A stretch of DNA of 45,728 bases, from positions 1-45,728 of the forward strand of contig CACIIL010000009.1 of assembly GCA_902586695.1 (NCBI GenBank). The letters run 5' to 3'. Source of the DNA: an uncultured Alphaproteobacteria bacterium. Its GTDB lineage: Bacteria > Pseudomonadota > Alphaproteobacteria > HIMB59 > GCA-002718135. Of this stretch, positions 18,432 through 27,925 are shown piece after piece. Positions within the stretch are counted from its first letter, which is position 1. The number at the start of each line of letters is the position of its first letter. The notes beneath the pieces were generated by a model, which worked only from the letters and a program-made list of their open reading frames with translations, made no database searches and was not told the DNA's origin. Made by a program: the position numbers and the translations under genes.

Positions 18432-18615
18432 TTAAATACTTTATTGTCTTGATAACTCAAGAATTAATTTTTTTAATAAATCATAAATTTTCAATTTTAT
18501 TAAGAATTAAAATATTTGCTAAATTTTAATGTTAATTTGCTATGATTTGTTGTGTTTTTTTACTCTTGTATAACCTTCTAGTTTATGTTTTAAACTACTT
18601 AAAATTGGAGGAATA

Positions 18616-19872
18616 ATGATTAAATCTATTTTAAAATTTTTTTCAGTAACTTTCATTTCTATTTCATTCACAATAATTTCAACAGTTGCTTCTGCTGAAA
18701 TTACAATTAACTGGCCATCAATTTGGGTTGGAAAAGACTCTAAGACAACAGTTATTCGTGAACTAGTAGATGAATTTAATGCTGCAAATGCAGGTGCAAT
18801 CAAAGTTGTAATAGAAGAACAAACTGATTATGACATCTATGCACAAAAATTAACTGCTCAAATATCTACAGGTGATCTACCTGATGTATTTACAGTTGGT
18901 GCTGACTTGTTAGATATTTTACATAGAAGTGGCAAAGCAATGGATCTTGCTCCTCATGTAGGCTCTGACTCACATTGGAACAATGTTTATCCGGAAAATG
19001 CTCTTCAATCTAATATGATGGAAGGACAATTAACTGCATTACCATATGAACTTTTTGTAACACCAGTAACTTATAATAAAAAATTATTAAAAGCTGCTGG
19101 CTATGATGAGTTTCCTACAACATATGATGAGTTCTTCAAAATGTGTGAAGCTGTAACTGCAACTGGTAAAGTTTGCACATCTCAAATGACAGGTAAAAAC
19201 GCATGGACCTCAATGCTTTGGTTTTCTCAAGCCGTAGCATCAGCTGGTGGACCTAATGTTTATGAAAGAGGTCTAGATGATCCAGCTTGGGCTCAAGCTT
19301 TTGAAGTTATGGAAAAAATGTATATGTATACAACAAGCGATGCTATTGGTGCAGATGCAGGTGTTTCAGGTGGACATTTCTTAAATGAAAGAACTGCAGT
19401 CTTCATGAATGGACCATGGTTTATTGCACGTTATACTTCAGACGGTATACCTGGATTACACGCAAACATAGGTGTAGCTCCAGCTCCAATGCTAACTGGT
19501 GGTAAAGGTGCTCCAGGCGGGTATGTAGGTGGAAGACAATCATCATTAGCAGCTGGTAAGCAATCTGATCCTGCAAAAGAAGAGGCAGTTGTTAAATTCT
19601 TAAAATGGCTTACTACTCCTGAAAATGTTGCAAGACTATCTTATAGTTCTGGTGCAATGTTTATTGTAAAGGCTGATTTGCCTGCTGATATGGATAGACT
19701 ATTCATTGAAATGAATGAGCAAAAAGGAAATGCTCCTTACGTAGCTCCAACATTTTTGAATGGAATAGCTTCTTTACCAATAGCGAAAGAATTTCCTCAA
19801 GCATTATCTGCTTTAGCTATAGGTGATGTAACACCAGAAGGTGCAGTTGAAATGCTTAAAGACGCTGAATAA
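18616..19872 (+). CDS. Sugar ABC transporter substrate-binding protein, family 1
   Basis: Signal peptide; TAQISTGDLPDVFTVGADLLD, PYELFVTPVTYNKKLLKAAGYDEFPTTYDEF, NERTAVFMNGPWF; RBS GGAGGA. Confidence 0.92.
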   Translation: MIKSILKFFSVTFISISFTIISTVASAEITINWPSIWVGKDSKTTVIRELVDEFNAANAGAIKVVIEEQTDYDIYAQKLTAQISTGDLPDVFTVGADLLDILHRSGKAMDLAPHVGSDSHWNNVYPENALQSNMMEGQLTALPYELFVTPVTYNKKLLKAAGYDEFPTTYDEFFKMCEAVTATGKVCTSQMTGKNAWTSMLWFSQAVASAGGPNVYERGLDDPAWAQAFEVMEKMYMYTTSDAIGADAGVSGGHFLNERTAVFMNGPWFIARYTSDGIPGLHANIGVAPAPMLTGGKGAPGGYVGGRQSSLAAGKQSDPAKEEAVVKFLKWLTTPENVARLSYSSGAMFIVKADLPADMDRLFIEMNEQKGNAPYVAPTFLNGIASLPIAKEFPQALSALAIGDVTPEGAVEMLKDAE

Positions 19873-19882
19873 AATCTAAAAC

Positions 19883-19920
19883 AACTATGAGGTATTTTTA
19901 TACCTCATAGTTTATTTTTT
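19883..19920 (+). terminator. Perfect hairpin plus T-tract between sugar-binding-protein and permease genes
   Basis: AACTATGAGGTAT-TTTT-ATACCTCATAGTT (13-bp stem, 19883-19912) followed by TATTTTTTT; 11 nt after the stop codon. Confidence 0.85.
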
Positions 19921-19922
19921 TT

Positions 19923-20795
19923 ATGAAACTCAGAAAAGATGAAGTCGTTTGGCTATTGATATTTATAGCTCCAGCGATATGTCTTTTTTTTCTCTTTTTT
20001 ATTTTACCTATTCTTTTTCTTTTTGTTACTAGCTTTACTAACTGGGATGGTATTGGTGCAGAATTCGTTGGTTTAGAAAATTATTCTAAATTGTTAAATA
20101 AAAAATCTTTTATAAGAGCAATTACTAATAATTTATATTGGTGTGTTACAGCAGCATTAATAACTGTTCCATTAGCTCTTATAGTAGCATTACTTTTAGC
20201 TCATCGGTCTAGAGGCTGGAAGGTATTTAGAACAGTTCTTTTTATTCCTCAGGTTGTATCATCAGCTGCAATAGCAATGCTTTGGGCAGCAATGTTTAAT
20301 GCTGAATATGGTTTAGTAAATTTTCTGTTAGAGATTATCGGATTCTCAGATTTTGAGAAATATAATTGGCTGGGTAACGTTCGAACAGCTAATGCGGCAT
20401 TAATTGGTTTTTCTTTGTGTTATGTTGGTTATTTTATGGTTATTATGTTGGCAAAAACAGCTGGTATTTCTGATGATTATTACGATGCGGCAAACATAGA
20501 TGGAGCAACACAATTTCAAAAGGATGTTTATATCACCGCCCCATTAATCAAAAGTACATTTTTTCTTTGTATAATTTTAGCAGTAATATTTAATTTAAGG
20601 CAGTTTGAATATGTGTACCTAATGACTGCCGGTGGTCCAGCTAATAAAACACAAGTCCTAGTTGTTTATATTTGGAATGAATTATCTGTGCAAAGACTTG
20701 GACGTGGTAATGCTGCAGGTGTGATAATGATATGTATAGGTGCCGCACTTTTATTGATACTTCGTAAATTATTAAAAAGTGAGACTTATAATTAA
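19923..20795 (+). CDS. Sugar ABC transporter permease (MalF/UgpA type)
   Basis: Multiple TM segments, LFVTSFTNWDG, YYDAANIDGATQFQKDVYITAPLIKS. Confidence 0.92.
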   Translation: MKLRKDEVVWLLIFIAPAICLFFLFFILPILFLFVTSFTNWDGIGAEFVGLENYSKLLNKKSFIRAITNNLYWCVTAALITVPLALIVALLLAHRSRGWKVFRTVLFIPQVVSSAAIAMLWAAMFNAEYGLVNFLLEIIGFSDFEKYNWLGNVRTANAALIGFSLCYVGYFMVIMLAKTAGISDDYYDAANIDGATQFQKDVYITAPLIKSTFFLCIILAVIFNLRQFEYVYLMTAGGPANKTQVLVVYIWNELSVQRLGRGNAAGVIMICIGAALLLILRKLLKSETYN

Positions 20796-20796
20796 T

Positions 20797-21633
20797 ATGA
20801 AAAGAGATTTATCCATAAACTTTTATTCTATTTTTAAATGGGTAATTCTTATATCGTTTGTATTGTATGCAGTATTCCCTTTTCTTTGGCTAATTCTAGC
20901 TTCATTAAAAACAAATGCTGAACTACTTGATGATCCATTTGCACTTCCAGAAGTTTTTCAATTTAAAAATTATGCTGACGCAATGGAGGCAGCCGGATTG
21001 GGTCAATTAATAATTAATTCTTTAGTGATAAGTACTAGTGCAACTTTTTTAAATATATTATTTTCTTCAATGTGCGCATTTGCAATAGCACGTCATACTT
21101 TTTGGGGAAAAAATGTATTATTTTTAATGATTACAGCAGGCATTTTAGTTCCTCTAAATGCATTAATCATACCTTATTTTGCAATTATTAATTTTTTAAA
21201 TCTTTATGATACAAGACTAGGATTAATTTTAGTTTATTGTGCTGTTGGACTTCCTGTTTCTACTTTTATTTTAACAGAGTTTTTTAAATCTATACCAAAA
21301 GAAATAGAAGAAGCATCATTTCTAGATGGTTGTAATTTCGTCTCTCGCTATTTTAAAATTATGCTTCCATTAGCTATACCTGGTCTAGCTACTGCAGGAA
21401 CCTTTCAATTTATTTTATGTTGGAATGAATTCATTTATGCAATGTTATTAACATCCTCAACTGAAATAAGAACAATTCAATTTGGTATAAGTTATTTTAC
21501 TAATCAATTTTTCTCAGATTATGTAGGAATGTTTGCAGCTGTTGTAATTAGTATACTTCCAAGTATTACCGTATTTATCCTTTTTCAAGAAAGAGTTATA
21601 ACTGGGTTAACTGCTGGATCAGTAAAGGGGTAG
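20797..21633 (+). CDS. Sugar ABC transporter permease (MalG/UgpE type)
   Basis: FPFLWLILASLKTNAEL, EIEEASFLDGCNFVSRYFKIMLPLAIPGL; ATG 20797 preferred over the ORF-track start at 20779. Confidence 0.92.
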   Translation: MKRDLSINFYSIFKWVILISFVLYAVFPFLWLILASLKTNAELLDDPFALPEVFQFKNYADAMEAAGLGQLIINSLVISTSATFLNILFSSMCAFAIARHTFWGKNVLFLMITAGILVPLNALIIPYFAIINFLNLYDTRLGLILVYCAVGLPVSTFILTEFFKSIPKEIEEASFLDGCNFVSRYFKIMLPLAIPGLATAGTFQFILCWNEFIYAMLLTSSTEIRTIQFGISYFTNQFFSDYVGMFAAVVISILPSITVFILFQERVITGLTAGSVKG

Positions 21634-21643
21634 AGCATCTAAA

Positions 21644-22918
21644 TTGATAAGCCCTAACATCATAAAAATTATATGTCATGATATTGGAAAACATCTTGGT
21701 TGTTATGGCGTAAAATCAGTTAGTACTAGTACAATTGATAGTCTTGCAAAAGAAGGTATTTTATTTAATAATGCTTTTGCAACAAGCCCAGGATGCAGTC
21801 CTAGTAGAGCTGCAATTGCTACTGGTAGATATCCTCATAATACAGGTGTACTAGGTTTAGCCCACGCTCATTTTGGATGGGAATTAAATAAAACTATACC
21901 TCACATTGCAAAATACTTATCTAACAAGGGTTATAGGACTATGCTCTTTGGCCTTCAACACCTAACATACCATGAAAAGTCACTTGGTTTTGATAGCATA
22001 TTTCCAGAAAGACCAGCAGACGATGTTGTAAAAAATATAAGAAAAAAAATAAATGAAAAATTATCAAATAAATCTTTTTATGCAGAAATAAATTTTTTTG
22101 AACCACACCGACCTTTTGACTTTGGAGGAGTTAAACCATTCAAATCCAAAGGTGTCTTTATTCCTAAATATATTCCAACAAATCAACATAGCAAAATAGA
22201 GTTTGCTGCAATGCAAGGTGCAATTAAAAAAATGGATGAATCAATTTTAAAGATAATAAAAATTTTAAAGAAAAAAAATCTATATGAAAATACAGTAATA
22301 ATTTTTACAACTGATCACGGTATACCATTTCCAAGGGCAAAAGGCACTTTATATGACTCTGGAATTGAGACAAGTTTAATATTGCACTATCCAAAACTCA
22401 AATTAAAGAATAAAAAAATTAACGAACTGATTTCTAACATTGATATTTTACCTACACTTTTAGATCTAGCAAAAGTTAAAAAATCAAAAAAAATACAGGG
22501 TAAAAGTTTTTACAAGCTTTTATACAACAAAAAATACATTGAAAATAAATATATTTTTGCAGAAAAAACTTATCATGAAGGTTTCGACCCTATACGCTGT
22601 GTTAGGAATAAAGATTATAAATTGATTATAAATTTTGATTCAGACAGAACAATAAGAGTGCCATCTGATATTATGAATGGCGGTACTTACCAAAGTATGA
22701 TTGGTAAATTGATAAATGTGAGAGAACGATATGAGTTATACAATATCAAGAAAGATAAATATGAAAGAAAAAATTTAGCTAACAATAAAAAGTATAAAAA
22801 AGTAAGGCAAAAACTAATCAAAGAAATTATGTTATGGATGAAATCGACAAAAGATCCTCTATTATTTAAACAAATAAAATCACCTTTTTTTCTTGATACT
22901 ATCAAAGAACTAAAATAA
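21644..22918 (+). CDS. Sulfatase, Cys-type (formylglycine motif CSPSR)
   Basis: FATSPGCSPSRAAIATGRYPHNTG (C-x-P-S-R), FTTDHGIPFPRAKGT, SNIDILPTLLDLA; probable TTG start. Confidence 0.9.
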   Translation: MISPNIIKIICHDIGKHLGCYGVKSVSTSTIDSLAKEGILFNNAFATSPGCSPSRAAIATGRYPHNTGVLGLAHAHFGWELNKTIPHIAKYLSNKGYRTMLFGLQHLTYHEKSLGFDSIFPERPADDVVKNIRKKINEKLSNKSFYAEINFFEPHRPFDFGGVKPFKSKGVFIPKYIPTNQHSKIEFAAMQGAIKKMDESILKIIKILKKKNLYENTVIIFTTDHGIPFPRAKGTLYDSGIETSLILHYPKLKLKNKKINELISNIDILPTLLDLAKVKKSKKIQGKSFYKLLYNKKYIENKYIFAEKTYHEGFDPIRCVRNKDYKLIINFDSDRTIRVPSDIMNGGTYQSMIGKLINVRERYELYNIKKDKYERKNLANNKKYKKVRQKLIKEIMLWMKSTKDPLLFKQIKSPFFLDTIKELK

Positions 22919-22930
22919 CATTTTAGATAC

Positions 22931-23620
22931 ATGACAGAAGTTAAAAATAAAAAAATATATATTAAGTCATCAGAGTTTATTTATAGAGTTGAGCATTTGA
23001 CTTTAGAGGGAACTTGTTCAACAGATCATGGTCCGAAGAATGTTAAAATTAAAAATTTATACGTAGACAAATATCCAGTAACAAATAAAGAATATTTAAA
23101 TTTTGTAAAAAAAACAGGTTATCAACCTAGAGACACACAACGATTTTTAGCCCATAAACCTAAAAATAATCAATCAAATTATCCCGTTGTTTGCATTTCT
23201 CAAAATGATGCAATGCAGTATGCTAAATGGGTTGGTGGAAGGCTTCCAACTGATGAGGAGTGGCAGTATATTGCTTCAGGGCCAGATTATTCAGACTGGC
23301 CATGGGGTGATAAGTTTGATCCATCGCTCTGTAATCATGATCATAATTCATTAAAACCAGTTAATTCAAATAAACAAGGATCAAGTTGGTGCGGGTGTGA
23401 GGATATGAGTGGCAATGCTTGGGAATGGACATCTGGAGTTTATGATGATGGAGAACATCGATTCGCTCTTTTGCGAGGAGGTAGTTTTTATTATGCACAT
23501 GATCATTGGCATGTGGGGGGAGGAGCTAGAAAAACAAATTTCCATTGGAAACTGCAGATATTAAACGAGGGAATGAATAGAGCTTCAACTTTAGGTTTTC
23601 GTTGTGTGTATGATGCATAA
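22931..23620 (+). CDS. SUMF1/FGE-domain protein lacking the canonical catalytic cysteines
   Basis: YVDKYPVTNKEYLNFVKKTGY, GGRLPTDEEWQYIA, EDMSGNAWEWTSG, LLRGGSFYYAHDHWHVGGGARK, STLGFRC; no Cys in the RGGSF..AR segment. Confidence 0.85.
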   Translation: MTEVKNKKIYIKSSEFIYRVEHLTLEGTCSTDHGPKNVKIKNLYVDKYPVTNKEYLNFVKKTGYQPRDTQRFLAHKPKNNQSNYPVVCISQNDAMQYAKWVGGRLPTDEEWQYIASGPDYSDWPWGDKFDPSLCNHDHNSLKPVNSNKQGSSWCGCEDMSGNAWEWTSGVYDDGEHRFALLRGGSFYYAHDHWHVGGGARKTNFHWKLQILNEGMNRASTLGFRCVYDA

Positions 23621-25436
23621 AATTAAAAATGTGAAGAATAAAATAATCAACTTTTCATCAAAAGATTTATTTTTATCTATTGATTATTCAAAAAAAGTTA
23701 ATTTAGATAAATTAATTGATTTGAATTCAAATTATAATTTTTTAGATAAAAAGAGTAATGATCTTTTAAAAATAAAAATAGAAAATGAAATTATACCGGA
23801 TCGTTTTTTAAAAATTGAAAAAGTTTCAGAAAAAACACATAATAAATTAAAATTTATCTCTTTAGCCTTTTCCCAATCTTTTAAAAAAGATTTTTTTAAA
23901 GGAAGAATTTCAATAATTCAAAAAAAAGAAAATGTTATTGATGTAATTTTTCAATTAGCTGGAAAATGGAAGAATAATGTACCAAAAAAAACTTCACTTA
24001 TTTTTCCTTTTTTGCGCAATCTAAATAATCATAAAAATTTTTTAAAACCCGGTCATGTATTTAACGGTAAAAAAACTCTGAAAAAGAGCGCTTGGAATTT
24101 TCATGAATATCCGCCAGCAATTTTAACAGATAAATCTAAAAACTTTGCTATTGGCATAGAATTTTATGACCAATTTCCATGGCAGGCAAATTATAATCTT
24201 AGTATGCATGAAGCTATCTCAAAAGAAGGTTTTGAAAAATATGAAACTGAAGTTCAATTAACCAAAAACTTATCCGATGTTATTGTAATGAGGTTGTACA
24301 CAAGTTCAGAAGGAAAAAATAAAGTTTTTAATCTTTGGAAAGAAAATACAAGAAGCAGATATGATTTACGAAAATATTTTAAACCAAAAAATACGTGGAT
24401 TAAAAAAAATTATATTACACATTTTACATTTGCTTATGGAAAAGAGTCTTTTAATTATGAAAAAATAAAATTTAATATTAAGAAAATTATAAAAGAAGGA
24501 AAAGAATTCGGGGGATACGACTCATTAATTTTTTGGCATCAGTATCCAAGATTAGGTCTGGATAACTCTAATCAATGGAATCTATATAAATATTTACCTG
24601 AAGAATATAAATCGATTAAAAATATTGTTAGAGAATGTCATAATCATGGAGTTAAATTTTTTATTCCATTTAAGCCTTGGGATGTAAGATCAAATGAAAG
24701 CTTAGATTACCATGCGAAATCTTTAGAAAATTTTATATCTAAAACAAATATCGATGGTTTTTTTCTTGATACCATGTCTTCCTTGCCTGAATCCTTTCTT
24801 AGAATACAAAAGAAATTTCCATCTTTTGAATTTGCTTCTGAAGGAACCCCAAGAGAGCAAAGACAAATTGAACAGTTAACAAGTTCTTGGGATCAAATTG
24901 GAGATATTAGGAGAAATTATAAGGTGGAGGTTGAAGCAAATATGTTTCGATTTGTGTTTCCTGAACACCCTTTAAACTTAGTCTCTAGATGGAGCGTAGG
25001 GTCTGATAAAGATTCAATAATTAAAAGAGCTGCATTTAATGGTACTGGATTAGTAATTTGGCAAGATGTTTTTGGATGCTGGTTGCCTTTTAGTAAAAAA
25101 CAAAAACAATTAATCAAAAAAATAAAAAATATTCTTGATAAGTTTCATGCTATTATTTTTGGATCTAATTCAGTCCCATTAATTGAAACATTATCAAATG
25201 GTTTAATCTGTAATCAATTTTGTAATAATAGTAATCAAAAGATATTTGCAATTTATAATTTTACAAATAAAAATATTAAAGGCCCACTCTTTGCTGTAGA
25301 ACCTAAAACTAAAATTAAATTAAAACAAATTTATGGAATAAATACCTCATTGCAAATCAAGAAAAGAAAAGAAATTCTTGCTGTATTTGGAACTGTTTAT
25401 GCTAACGAAGTAGCACTAATTCATGTTAAGTATTAA
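23604..25436 (+). CDS. Putative TIM-barrel glycoside hydrolase-like protein
   Basis: 610 aa, no signal peptide; beta-sandwich-like N-terminus then barrel-like motifs GGYDSLIFWHQYPRLG, ECHNHGVKFFIPFKPWD, NIDGFFLDTMSSLP, FEFASEGTP; start GTG 23604 or ATG 23610. Confidence 0.55.
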   Translation: MCMMHKIKNVKNKIINFSSKDLFLSIDYSKKVNLDKLIDLNSNYNFLDKKSNDLLKIKIENEIIPDRFLKIEKVSEKTHNKLKFISLAFSQSFKKDFFKGRISIIQKKENVIDVIFQLAGKWKNNVPKKTSLIFPFLRNLNNHKNFLKPGHVFNGKKTLKKSAWNFHEYPPAILTDKSKNFAIGIEFYDQFPWQANYNLSMHEAISKEGFEKYETEVQLTKNLSDVIVMRLYTSSEGKNKVFNLWKENTRSRYDLRKYFKPKNTWIKKNYITHFTFAYGKESFNYEKIKFNIKKIIKEGKEFGGYDSLIFWHQYPRLGLDNSNQWNLYKYLPEEYKSIKNIVRECHNHGVKFFIPFKPWDVRSNESLDYHAKSLENFISKTNIDGFFLDTMSSLPESFLRIQKKFPSFEFASEGTPREQRQIEQLTSSWDQIGDIRRNYKVEVEANMFRFVFPEHPLNLVSRWSVGSDKDSIIKRAAFNGTGLVIWQDVFGCWLPFSKKQKQLIKKIKNILDKFHAIIFGSNSVPLIETLSNGLICNQFCNNSNQKIFAIYNFTNKNIKGPLFAVEPKTKIKLKQIYGINTSLQIKKRKEILAVFGTVYANEVALIHVKY

Positions 25437-26967
25437 AATAATTATATAACAATTCTTTAGGAGGATCATTCTCTTTAATTAGATTAATCATTTTCTCTTT
25501 ATATTTATTAATAAGATTTTGATCTTGTATTGGACTTAATTGTCCTGGATCCTCAAGAATATTATAGAGAGCACTTTTTGTATCCTCTAATATTTTAAAT
25601 CCCTCATCTGTCTTTCTTTGAATTCTATTAATTTTCATAACAGGTATTTTTTTTGAAAATGTAAAAGGTTCATGAATTTCAATAGTTCTTAGTTCTTCAT
25701 GAGAAAAAAACTGCCTCATATGAGTTGGCATTAAAGTGTATTGATATTTATCCAGACTAATTTGATCAAAATTATCAGGGTAATGGAAATAGGTATAATT
25801 TCCATCTGTTATATTTATTCCACCTCCCCAATAACCATAAAGAGCTGAATACAGATCGGAGTCTTTATCTAAAATATCTAAAAGAGATTTTCCTTTCACT
25901 TCTTTGGGTATGGTTAAATTATTTATAGATAGAAATGTAGGCATTAAGTCAATATTTTGTGTCACTGTATTTCGAGTTTCTCCATCATATTGTTTATATT
26001 CAGGATGATGAATAAATAGGGGTATGTGTGCTATTTCATTATACATAGGCATTCTATTTTTTGCCCACCAGTCATGTTCTCCAAGCATAAAACCATGATC
26101 AGTTGTGAGAATTAAAGCAGTGTTATCCCATAAATTATGTTCATCAAAGTAATCCAAAATAGTTCCTAACAAATAATCACATAAGCCTACCAAGGCTAAA
26201 TAATTAGCTTTAAGTTCTGCTACTTCATCGTCTGCTTCTTTTACTTTATCATACTGTGGCCAATCTAATCTTGGGCCGCGATAGTTTGTTTTAAATTTTT
26301 CTCTAAATCTTTTTGGGGCAAAAAAAGGTTCATGAGGATCAAAGGTTTCTAATTGTAAAAACCATTCATCAGCATTCTTATTTGTTTGAAGAAAATCAAG
26401 GGCAGAATTAAAACATTTGACAGAAGGGAAGTCTTTTTCTTCTTTTATAAATTCACTATTTACAGCATAACGATAATAACCAGATTCTCTATTTTTTAAA
26501 TCTAATTGTGATTTATGAAATTTTTCTCTAAATTTTTCTAATGGAGGTTGAACCATAGCTTTCCATGGATCACTTTCTTGTCCTCTTATAAAATTCCAAG
26601 AATTAAAACGGTTATGATAAGTTGCACCTCCATCTTCAAAATAATGATAATGGTCAGTAATTAAGTGTGAATAAACTTTACTTTTTCTTAATATTTCTGG
26701 AAAAGAATTATCAAATGGCTCCAGAGGACCCCAACTTCTATGCAAAAAGCTAAGTCTTCCTGAATGCATATCTCTTCTTGCTGGCATGCAAGGCATACTC
26801 CCAACATAATGATTATTAAACTGAATTGATTTTTCAGCTAAGCGGTTAAAGTTTGGTGTTTCAAGATATTTGCCACCATAAGAATTTAACATTCTTAAAT
26901 TTAAAGAATCAAATAAAAGAAATAAAGTCTTCAATGCAAATTCTAGTTTGTTTTTGTCATTGTGCAC
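25426..26967 (-). CDS. Sulfatase, Cys-type (formylglycine motif CMPAR)
   Basis: FLLFDSLNLRMLNSYGG, GSMPCMPARRDMHSGRLSFLHR (C-x-P-A-R), LQLETFDPHEPFFAPKRF, ILTTDHGFMLGEHDWWAKNRMPMYNEIAHIPLFIHHP. Confidence 0.92.
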   Translation of the reverse strand: MHNDKNKLEFALKTLFLLFDSLNLRMLNSYGGKYLETPNFNRLAEKSIQFNNHYVGSMPCMPARRDMHSGRLSFLHRSWGPLEPFDNSFPEILRKSKVYSHLITDHYHYFEDGGATYHNRFNSWNFIRGQESDPWKAMVQPPLEKFREKFHKSQLDLKNRESGYYRYAVNSEFIKEEKDFPSVKCFNSALDFLQTNKNADEWFLQLETFDPHEPFFAPKRFREKFKTNYRGPRLDWPQYDKVKEADDEVAELKANYLALVGLCDYLLGTILDYFDEHNLWDNTALILTTDHGFMLGEHDWWAKNRMPMYNEIAHIPLFIHHPEYKQYDGETRNTVTQNIDLMPTFLSINNLTIPKEVKGKSLLDILDKDSDLYSALYGYWGGGINITDGNYTYFHYPDNFDQISLDKYQYTLMPTHMRQFFSHEELRTIEIHEPFTFSKKIPVMKINRIQRKTDEGFKILEDTKSALYNILEDPGQLSPIQDQNLINKYKEKMINLIKENDPPKELLYNYFNT

Positions 26968-27881
26968 AAAATTTCAAAAGCAATTGTGGCTCCAACTAAA
27001 GAAGTCATATTATTTACATCAAATGGAGGAGAAACTTCTACTAGATCAGCGCCTATAAAATTTATTGAATTTAATTGCCTAATAATCAATTGAGCTTCTC
27101 GAACATTAATACCTCCCACTTCAGGTGTACCTGTTCCAGGAGCAAAAGTAGGGTCAATACCATCAATATCAAAAGTGAAGTAAGTTGGAGTATCCTCCAA
27201 AACATCTTTAATTATATTTATTGTTTCTTTCATTCCAATTTCATAAAACTTATCAGTTGAAATAATTTTTACACCCTGGTCAATTGCCCATTTTAGATCA
27301 TCTGGGTCATATAAACCTCCACGTAACCCTAAAATAACATATTTTTTTGGATCAATAAGATTTTCTTCAATAGCTCTACGAAAAGGAGTGCCATGTGTAT
27401 ATTTGAAGCCACCAAAATAAGTGTCCCAAGTATCTGAATGGGAGTCAAATTGAAACATTCCAACAGGCTTCTTTTTTGCCAACGATCTCAATATAGGGAG
27501 TGAAACAAGATGATCTCCTCCAATTGATAATGGTATAGTATTGGAATTAACAATTTTTTCAAAATAATTTGTTATTTTTTCAAGTGAGTCTTGAAGATCT
27601 GCTGGATTTACTGGGCAATCACCAATATCTGCAATTTGAAATTTATCATAAGGGCTTTTTAGAGAAGATGGATGATATGTTCTTACAAGAGATGATGCAT
27701 TGCGAATTTCTCTAGGTCCATGTCTTGCCCCAGGTCTATTTGTTGTTCCGCCATCCCAAGGTATACCACAAATGCAATAATCTAATTTTTCTAAATCTTT
27801 TATAATAGGTAAACGAAAAAAAGTTGCTATATCTGCAAAGCGAGGAGTTGTTTGACCAGCTGTTGGTTTTATTTGAGTCAT
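26943..27881 (-). CDS. Ureohydrolase (agmatinase/guanidino-acid hydrolase-like)
   Basis: PGARHGPREIRNAS, SIGGDHLVSLPIL, QFDSHSDTWD, FTFDIDGIDPTFAPGTGTPEVGG. Confidence 0.92.
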   Translation of the reverse strand: MTQIKPTAGQTTPRFADIATFFRLPIIKDLEKLDYCICGIPWDGGTTNRPGARHGPREIRNASSLVRTYHPSSLKSPYDKFQIADIGDCPVNPADLQDSLEKITNYFEKIVNSNTIPLSIGGDHLVSLPILRSLAKKKPVGMFQFDSHSDTWDTYFGGFKYTHGTPFRRAIEENLIDPKKYVILGLRGGLYDPDDLKWAIDQGVKIISTDKFYEIGMKETINIIKDVLEDTPTYFTFDIDGIDPTFAPGTGTPEVGGINVREAQLIIRQLNSINFIGADLVEVSPPFDVNNMTSLVGATIAFEILCTMTKTN

Positions 27882-27902
27882 AATTAGTAGTTATGGTATA
27901 AT
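27873..27902 (+). promoter_or_regulatory. Candidate promoter for peroxiredoxin gene
   Basis: TTGAGT (27873-27878) - 18 nt - TATAAT (27897-27902). Confidence 0.45.
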
Positions 27903-27925
27903 GAATAAAATATTACAACACAAAA

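Noticed and set aside
18540-18803. Minus-strand ORF covering the sugar SBP start and its upstream gap
   Set aside because: Overlaps a signal-peptide-encoding start antisense; translation has no recognisable domain
22931-23620. Canonical formylglycine-generating enzyme
   Set aside because: The RGGSx-L-C-xxxx-C copper-site cysteines are absent from the expected segment
22687-25117. Minus-strand ORFs 22687-22932 and 24917-25117
   Set aside because: Antisense to sulfatase and glycosidase-like genes; Phe/Leu-rich shadow translations
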